Made by a program: the position numbers and the translations under genes
Part shown: in pieces, positions 57,355-64,000 of the stretch
How positions within the stretch are numbered: position 1 is the first letter of the stretch
Layout of the letters: every line of letters starts with the position of its first letter
The notes under the pieces: model-generated
Told to the model about the DNA's origin: nothing
The model's database searches: none
What the model saw: only the letters and a program-made list of their open reading frames with translations
From: a virus
DNA length: 64,000 nt
Reading direction: 5' to 3' (one strand)
Virus record (IMG/VR): IMGVR_UViG_3300032087_003094
Location: 1 to 64,000 of that record

Positions 57355-58335
57355 ATGTTAGACAACCATCTTGGATCTAATGAAGAATCATTATTGAACA
57401 GAATTTCTCAAGTCAGAAACCCATCGGAGCCAAATGAGCCAACCGAAGTGGAAGAAAGCCTTGAGGTTACACCAGAAGAAGTAGAGGCGGAATCAGTCGA
57501 AGAATTAGCAACTGATGAAGTCGAGCTTGAAGCTGAGGAGTTGGATGAGTCAGCACCACAAACTGAAGAATCTGAAGAGTTTTACGTCGATATAGATGGG
57601 CGTGAAATATCCTTTAGTGATATCAAGGAGTGGGAGCAGGGCAACCTAAGACAATCCGACTATACTCGCAAAACACAAGAAGTAGCCGATAAGCGTAAAG
57701 CCTTAGAAGCTCAAGAACAAAGCCTTACTAGTAAAACAGCGGAGCTAGATGAAAAAATAGCAATGCTTGATACTTATATCGCTGAGTTTGACACGTCCGA
57801 AATTGATGGCATGTCACTTGATGAATTGCGAGATCTTGACCCAGGTCAGTACTTGAAGGTAAAAGAAGATCAAGAGAAAAGAAAAGCAGCCTTGGAAGCC
57901 GCCAAGAACTCTCGATCAACTTTATCTAGCGAAGAAATGCAAGCAAAGCAAAACGTTGAACTGTCAAAGCTTATTAAAAACAATCCTCAATGGATTAAAG
58001 ACGGCAAAGAAACCGAAAACTATCAAAACGATATGTCTATGGTTATGAGCTATCTAGATAAGTTAGGATATGATGACGCATCAAAGCAAGGAATCCTGAC
58101 TAATGGTCACGGACAAGTCTTTCTAGATGCAGCAAGGTTCAATGCAAGCAAAAAAGCTAACGCATCAATTGCCAAGAAAGTACGAAAAGCGCCTACGGTC
58201 ACTAAACCAAGTGGAGCAAGTAAGAGTCAGGCAACTTTAGCCCTAGAAAAAGCTAGAGAACACCATAAAAAGGTGGGAACTCCTGAGTCAGCGCTTGCAT
58301 TAAGAAAAGCTCAACGAAAATTTAAAGGTGAATAA
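57355..58335 (+). CDS. Scaffolding protein
   Basis: 326 residues with a Glu-rich N-terminus (1-75), a coiled-coil middle (QEVADKRKALEAQEQSLTSKTAELDEK), and a basic C-terminus (KVRKAPTVTKPSG...KAQRKFKGE). Located directly before the capsid gene. Layout like unit A scaffold but sequence different. Confidence 0.82.
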   Translation: MLDNHLGSNEESLLNRISQVRNPSEPNEPTEVEESLEVTPEEVEAESVEELATDEVELEAEELDESAPQTEESEEFYVDIDGREISFSDIKEWEQGNLRQSDYTRKTQEVADKRKALEAQEQSLTSKTAELDEKIAMLDTYIAEFDTSEIDGMSLDELRDLDPGQYLKVKEDQEKRKAALEAAKNSRSTLSSEEMQAKQNVELSKLIKNNPQWIKDGKETENYQNDMSMVMSYLDKLGYDDASKQGILTNGHGQVFLDAARFNASKKANASIAKKVRKAPTVTKPSGASKSQATLALEKAREHHKKVGTPESALALRKAQRKFKGE

Positions 58336-58337
58336 TT

Positions 58338-59291
58338 ATGGCAACTCCAACCAACACAACTAGTACATACGATGCGATTGGTAATCGCGAAGATTTGGCC
58401 GATGTAATTTATGACATTAGCCCAACTAAAACCCCGTTTATTAGCGGTATTGCTCACGTTCCTGCAACAGCAACTAATCACGAGTGGCAAACTGATAGTT
58501 TAGGCGCAGCGGCTAACAACGCCGTTATTGAGGGTGACGACGCTACAACCACAGCAGCGGTAGCAAGCGTTCGATTAGGTAACCGAACTCAAATCAGCAG
58601 CAAGGTTCCTCGCGTTACTCGAACTCAGCGACAAGTCAATTCGGCTGGCCGTGGTGATGAGCTTGACTATCAGATTATGAAAATGTCTAAGCTTCTCAAG
58701 AATGATATGGAAACTGCACTTTTAGCTAATAAAGCTAAGGTCACAGGTTCTGAGTCGGTCGCTAGAGAGCTTGCTGGTATCGAGTCTTGGATAGCTTCAA
58801 ACACTGATTTAGGTACTGGTGGCGTGGCTCCAACTGGTGATGGTACGGACGCAAGAACATCAGGAACAGACCGTGCATTTGCTCAAACTCAACTGGACGG
58901 TGTTTTGGCTGATATTTGGGATGCAGGTGGTGATCCGGACACAATCATGGTTGGGTCGACTGTTAAGCAGGCCTTATCGGGTTTGGTTAATGGTGGCGCA
59001 TCTGGTGCAGCCCAAAGAACTATCGACGGCACCGGGTCGACTGTTAACACGTCTATTGATGTTTACGTGTCTGACTTTGGTGATTTGGCGGTAGTTCCGA
59101 ATCGTTTTCAGGTTCAAGAGTCCATGCTTATTTTAGAGATGGATAAGTGGGCTATGGCTTCACTAGCAGAGTTTCAAGAGACCGAGCTAGCAAAAACCGG
59201 TGATTCAGATAGAGTTCAAATCCTATCAGAATACACTCTAGAAGCTAGAAACGAAGCAGCAAATGGTATTGTTTCTGACCTTAACGGGTAA
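58338..59291 (+). CDS. Major capsid protein (SU10/DUF5309 type)
   Basis: 317 residues. TSTYDAIGNREDLADVIYDISPTKTPFISGI, NHEWQTDSLGAA, SKVPRVTRTQRQVNSAGRGDELDYQIMKMSKLLKNDMETALLANK are DUF5309 hallmarks. HK97-fold expected. Unrelated to the P22-type coat of unit A. Confidence 0.93.
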   Translation: MATPTNTTSTYDAIGNREDLADVIYDISPTKTPFISGIAHVPATATNHEWQTDSLGAAANNAVIEGDDATTTAAVASVRLGNRTQISSKVPRVTRTQRQVNSAGRGDELDYQIMKMSKLLKNDMETALLANKAKVTGSESVARELAGIESWIASNTDLGTGGVAPTGDGTDARTSGTDRAFAQTQLDGVLADIWDAGGDPDTIMVGSTVKQALSGLVNGGASGAAQRTIDGTGSTVNTSIDVYVSDFGDLAVVPNRFQVQESMLILEMDKWAMASLAEFQETELAKTGDSDRVQILSEYTLEARNEAANGIVSDLNG

Positions 59292-59307
59292 TCTTAACAA
59301 TTAGATT

Positions 59308-59321
59308 GGGGCGAAAGCCCC
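59308..59321 (+). terminator. Intrinsic terminator after capsid
   Basis: GGGGC-GAAA-GCCCC (59308-59321) followed by TTTCTTT. GNRA-capped stem. Confidence 0.8.
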
Positions 59322-59341
59322 TTTCTTTAACAGGTGAATAT

Positions 59342-59500
59342 ATGAGCGAAGAAAAAAAGAAACCTAAACCAAAAAAAGCAAAAGTTCTAGTATTAAGAAA
59401 TTGCTGTGATTTGGAAGGTAATCAATTAAAGAAAGGTCAGCAGGTTGTAATTAGCTCAAAATCCTTAGATGCTCTCAAGGAAGTAAAGGCCGTAAAATGA
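59342..59500 (+). CDS. Small Lys-rich protein
   Basis: 52 residues; Lys/Pro-rich start (KKKPKPKKAKVLVLRNCC) and LKKGQQVVISSKSLDALKEV. Known small ORF after capsid in podophages; role unknown. Overlaps the next by 4 bp. Confidence 0.6.
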   Translation: MSEEKKKPKPKKAKVLVLRNCCDLEGNQLKKGQQVVISSKSLDALKEVKAVK

Positions 59501-59832
59501 ATGGCGTACTGCTTGATGATGATAAGTTTACAGGTATTAAAGAGGTCTATCACAAGGAAGGTAACAAGATTACCATCCACAAGAGTGCTGACGTATCTAA
59601 AGAGCTTAATCAAAATCAAATAGAATATAATAACGCCTCATCAGGTTGGAAAGGGCATTTTCATAAAGTGGCATCAATTCCCACTATTATGATCGAGATA
59701 TGGCGCGAAGAATTAAAGAGAAAAGGTTGTCCAGACGTCAATCCTCTATCAAAAAACAACAGGCCGTTTCTGATGGCAAAGTTAAATAATGGCGATTACG
59801 CAAAGCTTAGAACAAAAGGCGGCAATATATGA
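59497..59832 (+). CDS. Hypothetical virion protein
   Basis: 111 residues; KITIHKSADVSKELNQNQIEYNNASSGWKGHFHKVASIPTIMIEIWREEL...FLMAKLNNGDYAKLRTKGG. This set of features is frequent in podophage head regions. Overlaps the adaptor by 4 bp. Confidence 0.6.
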   Translation: MNGVLLDDDKFTGIKEVYHKEGNKITIHKSADVSKELNQNQIEYNNASSGWKGHFHKVASIPTIMIEIWREELKRKGCPDVNPLSKNNRPFLMAKLNNGDYAKLRTKGGNI

Positions 59833-60455
59833 GTCTTAACACATATAACAACTTAAAAAAGTCAATTATTAATTGGTCTAAGCGTTCAGATTTGGATTTG
59901 TTGGTAGATGATTTTATAGACCTCACAGAAGTGGATATGTTTAAATCGAGCAGAATTCACGAAGCTTTAGAGATAAGGGGTGAAGAAACAACCTCAAGCG
60001 CCAGTGTTAGCACTAAGTTTTTTGCGCTGCCTGATAACTATCACTCATGGCGATCAATACGCCTTGCTTTATCTGATGGTAGCGGTGAAATAAACTACAA
60101 GGCACCTAACCAGCTGCAAAGAAGAGGCGGCACGGGCATGCCAAGGTATTTTACTATTGGCTCTCAGGTTGAATTCGATATAACGCCAGATCGAACGTAC
60201 ACTGTAGAAGTTAACTATTTTAAAAAGCCGGCTTCTTTATCGCCAACACAAACAACTAATATTGTTTTAGATAACCACCCAGATATCTACCTGCATGGTG
60301 CGCTGTATATGCTGTTCAATTACGCTCAAGACGACCAGCAAGCACTAAGGCATCAAGCTTTATACTCAGACGCTATAAACGGCGCTAACCAAGCCGATGA
60401 AGATGGAAGGTATGGGCCGGCTCCATACGCTAGAATTGACGGGCCTACGCCGTGA
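59829..60455 (+). CDS. Head-tail adaptor protein
   Basis: 208 residues. NNLKKSIINWSKRSDLDLLVDDFIDLTEVDMFKSSRIHEAL and YTVEVNYFKKPASLSPTQTTNIVLDNHPDIYLHGALYMLFNYAQDD identify the phage adaptor family found after the capsid. Equivalent in place to gp4 of unit A. Confidence 0.8.
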   Translation: MSLNTYNNLKKSIINWSKRSDLDLLVDDFIDLTEVDMFKSSRIHEALEIRGEETTSSASVSTKFFALPDNYHSWRSIRLALSDGSGEINYKAPNQLQRRGGTGMPRYFTIGSQVEFDITPDRTYTVEVNYFKKPASLSPTQTTNIVLDNHPDIYLHGALYMLFNYAQDDQQALRHQALYSDAINGANQADEDGRYGPAPYARIDGPTP

Positions 60456-61858
60456 CATTTAAAAAAAACATTCCAATTAATATAACTGGGCCAAGCTACC
60501 AAAGCAGGTCTAAGCCTTTGTCTGTCCAGCAGACTAAAAATTTGTATCAAACAGTTGTAGAAGAAGGTAAAGATAATTACGTAATGCAGCAGTTTGCAGG
60601 ATTGACCCTTAAGGATTCAGCATCAGGGATTGACCGCGGCATGGTTAAAATGAAAGGCGTTCCCTACTGGGTATCAGGCAATAACCTGTATTCATTTAAT
60701 AATCAAGGGTTACTAACCAACTTAGGAGCTATTCCTGGTGGTGATCGATGCATCCTATCAAATGACGGAACCAATATAATTATTGTTTCAAGCTCGGGCG
60801 TTTTTAAGTATGACGGCGCAATAACCGAAGTAACAGACTCTAATATTACTGGTTCAGCAGCGGTAACATTTCTTAACAGTCAGATGATTTACACTAAGGA
60901 CCGGTTATTCACTATTGCCAACCCCAATCAACCAGACTCAGCAAGCGGGTTAAACTCAGCAGCAGCAGAATCTAAACCTGATGATTTAGTGATTGCTTAC
61001 GCATTTCAACAAAACGCCTACATGTTTGGAAAAGAATCAACCGAGCCGTGGTGGAATACTGGTGAAGGAAACCCTCCCTTAGCTAGGATTGATGGTCAAA
61101 TCTTTGAGGTTGGCTGCGCCTCTAAATATTCAGTGGATAACACAGATGAGTTTTTATACTGGCTAGGAGATGATTTTGCTATTTATAGAGCGACTGGAGG
61201 CAATAAAGATAGAGTTTCCACCGCTGCTATATCTCATGCAATTGAGAGTTATTCAAAAATAGATGATGCAATAGGTCAAACTTTCACGCTAGAGGGAATT
61301 AATTTCTACATGATAACTTTCCCATCAGCCGACAAAACGTGGTGCTTAAATGAGTCCCTTGGGAGTAATGGATGGTTTGAGTTATCCAGCGGATTAAATG
61401 ATGGTAAGTACCAAATTACTAGCATTATTCAAGCTTATGGTAAGTTGTGGGGCGCTGATGATGGTAATTTGTACGAGTTAGATGTTGATGTTTTTGACAA
61501 CGCTGGCCAAGAGATACAGCGAAGAAGGGTAACGAGCTCGATCAACGGTAAGGTTTTAGGTGCTCCAGGTGCCAGGTTGCAAATGAGCCGCTTTGAGGTG
61601 TTGATGGAGAAAGGTAACGGCCTTGCAAGTGGTCAAGGTGATGACCCCAGGATTCAATTTGAAGTCTCTTATGATGGCGGGAGATCGTGGGTCCCGAAAG
61701 GGTGGGGAAGGGTTGGCCGTAGAGGCGAGTTTGTCATTAAGGTTGAAATGTTTAATCTTGACTCATTTTTAGACTGTATTGTGAGGCTAACAACGACTGA
61801 CGCCAATAAATATACTTTGTATTCGGCATCGGCTGATTTAAGGCTTGCGGGGTGGTAA
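60452..61858 (+). CDS. P22 gp10-like packaged DNA stabilisation/neck protein
   Basis: 468 residues. SYQSRSKPLSVQQTKNLYQTVVEEGKDNYVMQQFAGL start, repeated blade-like segments, AFQQNAYMFGKESTEPWWNTG and FELSSGLNDGKYQITSI. Same fold family as 25349 by order. Links different heads to a similar tail plug. Confidence 0.8.
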   Translation: MTFKKNIPINITGPSYQSRSKPLSVQQTKNLYQTVVEEGKDNYVMQQFAGLTLKDSASGIDRGMVKMKGVPYWVSGNNLYSFNNQGLLTNLGAIPGGDRCILSNDGTNIIIVSSSGVFKYDGAITEVTDSNITGSAAVTFLNSQMIYTKDRLFTIANPNQPDSASGLNSAAAESKPDDLVIAYAFQQNAYMFGKESTEPWWNTGEGNPPLARIDGQIFEVGCASKYSVDNTDEFLYWLGDDFAIYRATGGNKDRVSTAAISHAIESYSKIDDAIGQTFTLEGINFYMITFPSADKTWCLNESLGSNGWFELSSGLNDGKYQITSIIQAYGKLWGADDGNLYELDVDVFDNAGQEIQRRRVTSSINGKVLGAPGARLQMSRFEVLMEKGNGLASGQGDDPRIQFEVSYDGGRSWVPKGWGRVGRRGEFVIKVEMFNLDSFLDCIVRLTTTDANKYTLYSASADLRLAGW

Positions 61859-61859
61859 A

Positions 61860-62150
61860 ATGGCTAACGTAAACCCGCCACCACAAATAAAACTACCAAA
61901 GAAGTTTCAGCAAGACAGGGATGCAAGGATATATTTCGACCATTTAAGTCGGGTTATACTTCAATTATGGGAAAGAACAGGCGGAAGTAGCGATCTAATT
62001 AGCGAGGCCGCAACAAATTTTAACACTAGCTCAGCCTCAGCTATATTTGATATATACAGTAGGATTGGGTCTGACATACCGGTAACTATCGATACAACTG
62101 GATTTACTATCGACAACACAAAGCAAACAACCGACAAAACAGAGGTCTAA
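61860..62150 (+). CDS. Small virion-associated protein
   Basis: 96 residues from ATG 61860; the in-frame TTG 61845 lies in the previous gene. PPPQIKLPKKFQQDRDARIYFDHLSRVILQLWERTGG is a known podophage tail-region motif. Unknown role. Confidence 0.65.
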   Translation: MANVNPPPQIKLPKKFQQDRDARIYFDHLSRVILQLWERTGGSSDLISEAATNFNTSSASAIFDIYSRIGSDIPVTIDTTGFTIDNTKQTTDKTEV

Positions 62151-62152
62151 CC

Positions 62153-63454
62153 GTGGCTCAACAGAATTTAACAATAGGCACAGCAGACGCCAAAGCGGGT
62201 GACACTTATTTTGACGCCTTCACAAAGGTTGAGGCTAATTTTACAGAGCTTTACTCTCAAAACCTAACGGGTAGAGTTGTTGTATCTAGCGCAAGCGATT
62301 TAGCTGGTACTTTGGATAGCACTAAAGAATATTTTTTGGATGGCGTTATTGATATGGGGTCTCAGTCTATCGAGGTTCCATCAGGCGGCCTATACATCAG
62401 CGGCTACAACTTTGATACTTCAAAACTAACATCTGCACAAAGCTCTTACACAATGTTTACTTCACCAACTGGCGGAAGTGGTAACGTGGTATTTAAAGAC
62501 TTCGCTATCGAGGTAACAGGTACAGGCTCTCAGGTTTATAATTTAGAATCTGACACAGGAGCAGAAGCTTTTGAGGTCGCAAGAATAAACTATAACAACT
62601 GCACAAGTCTTGGAGAGATTGACAACTACAGACAGGGGTTAGAGATTGGTACTGGTCGTTTTGGTGGATCGCCTAGCCTAACCCTAACGGGTGCGTGGTC
62701 TGGTGGCTATCTTGCCGAAACGCTAATAGTTAGGAGTCTGACCGATGGGTCGTATTCTCTATTTCAAGCGGGGGCTGGGTTTGTTATGGCTTCACGGTTT
62801 AGAAGCAATATTAATGCTGACCTACCAGCAACTGCAAGTCTATTAGATTTTGCGCCTAGCAACTTTACCAACCCCTCAACGCTACAATTACAAGGGTGTA
62901 TATTGTCAAGGTCTGGCTCTTTTAATGCAGCGGACACCAATTTAACGCCTAATATCGACTCAACAGACCTAGAAAGCTCTTGGCGTGACAATATCGGCTT
63001 ACCTAATACATTTGAGGGCGGCACATCAACAATCACAACCGAGACGGCGACAACAGTCAGCGCATCTAGTACTTATTATGATTTAGCTGGCACTTGGACC
63101 GCTACTGACCTCCAGCACTTTGACGCACCATCTAACGGGCAGCTTAGGCACACCGGCCAATCGCCAATAGAATATAGAGTATCTGGAAATCTGGTTATTG
63201 ATGGGACTGCTAATGATGAAATTAATGTAAAAATAAGAAAATACGATGACAGTGCAGCTACTTTTAGTGATGTTTTAATACAGGCTAGGCAGATCAACTC
63301 ATTAGTAGGCGCTAGAGATGTGGCCTTTTTTACTCTAATCGCTAACGTAACACTAGAACAAAATGATTACATTTACTTACAAGTCAGCAATGAAACCGCG
63401 GCCAACAATGTAACAGTTGAGCTCGATTCTTTCTTTATGATTGAGACTAGATAA
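62153..63454 (+). CDS. Fibre-like virion protein
   Basis: 433 residues from GTG. N-terminal TIGTADAKAGDTYFDAFTKVEANFTELYS is a widespread attachment motif of tail-region proteins. The following beta-rich middle and C-terminal head-like domain (YYDLAGTWTATDLQHFDAPSNGQLRHTGQSPIEYRVSGNLVIDG) suggest fibre or spike. Plan similar to 23247. Confidence 0.65.
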   Translation: MAQQNLTIGTADAKAGDTYFDAFTKVEANFTELYSQNLTGRVVVSSASDLAGTLDSTKEYFLDGVIDMGSQSIEVPSGGLYISGYNFDTSKLTSAQSSYTMFTSPTGGSGNVVFKDFAIEVTGTGSQVYNLESDTGAEAFEVARINYNNCTSLGEIDNYRQGLEIGTGRFGGSPSLTLTGAWSGGYLAETLIVRSLTDGSYSLFQAGAGFVMASRFRSNINADLPATASLLDFAPSNFTNPSTLQLQGCILSRSGSFNAADTNLTPNIDSTDLESSWRDNIGLPNTFEGGTSTITTETATTVSASSTYYDLAGTWTATDLQHFDAPSNGQLRHTGQSPIEYRVSGNLVIDGTANDEINVKIRKYDDSAATFSDVLIQARQINSLVGARDVAFFTLIANVTLEQNDYIYLQVSNETAANNVTVELDSFFMIETR

Positions 63455-63789
63455 TGGCAACTCCAACTCAATTGGCAGACAGCGCGACCAACTCGGTAGC
63501 TGATACAGCTCAGGCAATCTTTACAGCGCCATCGACAGGTAATGGCGTTTTAATCGATAGCTTTACAGCTGCAAATCAAAGTACCGCGAATGCAAGTTAC
63601 AAGGCTTACATAACAGGTCTAGGCGAGCCGGCTACTAATCCAGTCATACCCTACAGAATAGTCGTTTGGAATGAGATAGATTTAGGGGGTGGGTTAATAA
63701 ATCAATTAATCCCTCCTGGGGGAGCCTTGCAAGTAGAGCAGTCTACAGCTAATAGTATTTATTTTACAGTCTCGGGTAAGGCGGTTTGA
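63454..63789 (+). CDS. Small virion-associated protein
   Basis: 111 residues; LADSATNSVADTAQAIFTAPSTGNGVLIDSFTAANQSTANASYKAYI, beta-rich decoration-like. Overlaps neighbours by 1 and 4 bp. Confidence 0.6.
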   Translation: MATPTQLADSATNSVADTAQAIFTAPSTGNGVLIDSFTAANQSTANASYKAYITGLGEPATNPVIPYRIVVWNEIDLGGGLINQLIPPGGALQVEQSTANSIYFTVSGKAV

Positions 63790-64000
63790 TTTGCGAGGTT
63801 TTAAGCAACCCAAAGGAAATAAAAAGCCTTGTTTTAAAGGTTAGTCAATTAGCTTTTGAAGATGGTGTAAATGCCGACAATTGGACGCCAAAAGCATTTG
63901 GTAATAATTGTTGGTTAGCGATTAAAGAGGAAGGTGAGATATTTGGCTTGGCGGCTTTTAGGGCTATACAAGCGCACACGGTTGAAATACACATGTATGC
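63786..64000 (+). CDS. GNAT-like acetyltransferase (partial)
   Basis: About 71 residues from TTG 63786 (TTGA overlap), cut by the window end. LICEVLSNPKEIKSLVLKVSQLAF...WLAIKEEGEIFGLAAFRAIQAHTVEIHMY fits the first half of a GNAT fold. GNAT genes occur among P22 structural genes (gp14-like). The catalytic part is outside the window. Confidence 0.55.
   Translation, partial: MICEVLSNPKEIKSLVLKVSQLAFEDGVNADNWTPKAFGNNCWLAIKEEGEIFGLAAFRAIQAHTVEIHMY

Overview
The window is dsDNA tailed-phage sequence throughout. I see no host housekeeping genes, rRNA, tRNA, insertion sequences or CRISPR arrays. Genes are short, almost all on the plus strand, and packed with 1-50 bp overlaps. The virion genes are of short-tailed (podovirus, P22-like) type. 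The set of NinG, Gp157, Rad52/Erf annealing proteins, SSB, YopX and Rz/Rz1 spanins suggests a gammaproteobacterial host. That host call is an inference.

Two related phage genomes lie head to tail. Bases 1-91 recur exactly at 39457-39547, so the first unit is one genome length of about 39.46 kb, a normal size for a circularly permuted P22-like phage. Unit A (1-39456) runs: early/recombination genes (1-6.5 kb), lysis (6.6-9.8 kb), accessory virion proteins (9.9-13.5 kb), packaging and head (13.6-22.1 kb), connector, tail and ejection genes (22.1-31.7 kb), tailspike genes (31.8-35.5 kb), a block of tiny genes (35.5-38.15 kb), and a 700-bp gene-free, highly structured region (38.15-38.85 kb). Unit B (39457 to the end, incomplete) repeats the same early and lysis plan with homologous or swapped genes. 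It then has a different packaging and head set: a PBSX-type terminase, an SU10/DUF5309-type capsid and a different portal. No integrase is visible, so either these are not integrating phages or the junction is an assembly chimera of two co-occurring relatives.

Comparing the two units is the most informative thing here. Slots are conserved while contents are exchanged: HTH versus ribbon-helix-helix repressor at the same divergent promoter, Rad52-like versus Erf annealing protein, SSB-tail protein versus true SSB, PAPS-reductase-like protein versus DNA methyltransferase, DUF5675 versus M15 peptidase in lysis. Small genes are gained, truncated or frameshifted at short direct repeats.

The most unusual content is RNA. 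The 38139-38850 region has a near-consensus promoter followed by a predicted double-pseudoknot RNA ending in a 20-bp stem and T8. Three more multibranch domains follow, closed by perfect or near-perfect 12-, 17- and 9-bp stems. A second RNA, just after ninG, is conserved in both units with compensatory base changes and is a candidate terminator or antiterminator element. Structured leaders also precede the early operon, the scaffold gene and a fibre-like gene. All RNA structures were folded by eye and need computation.
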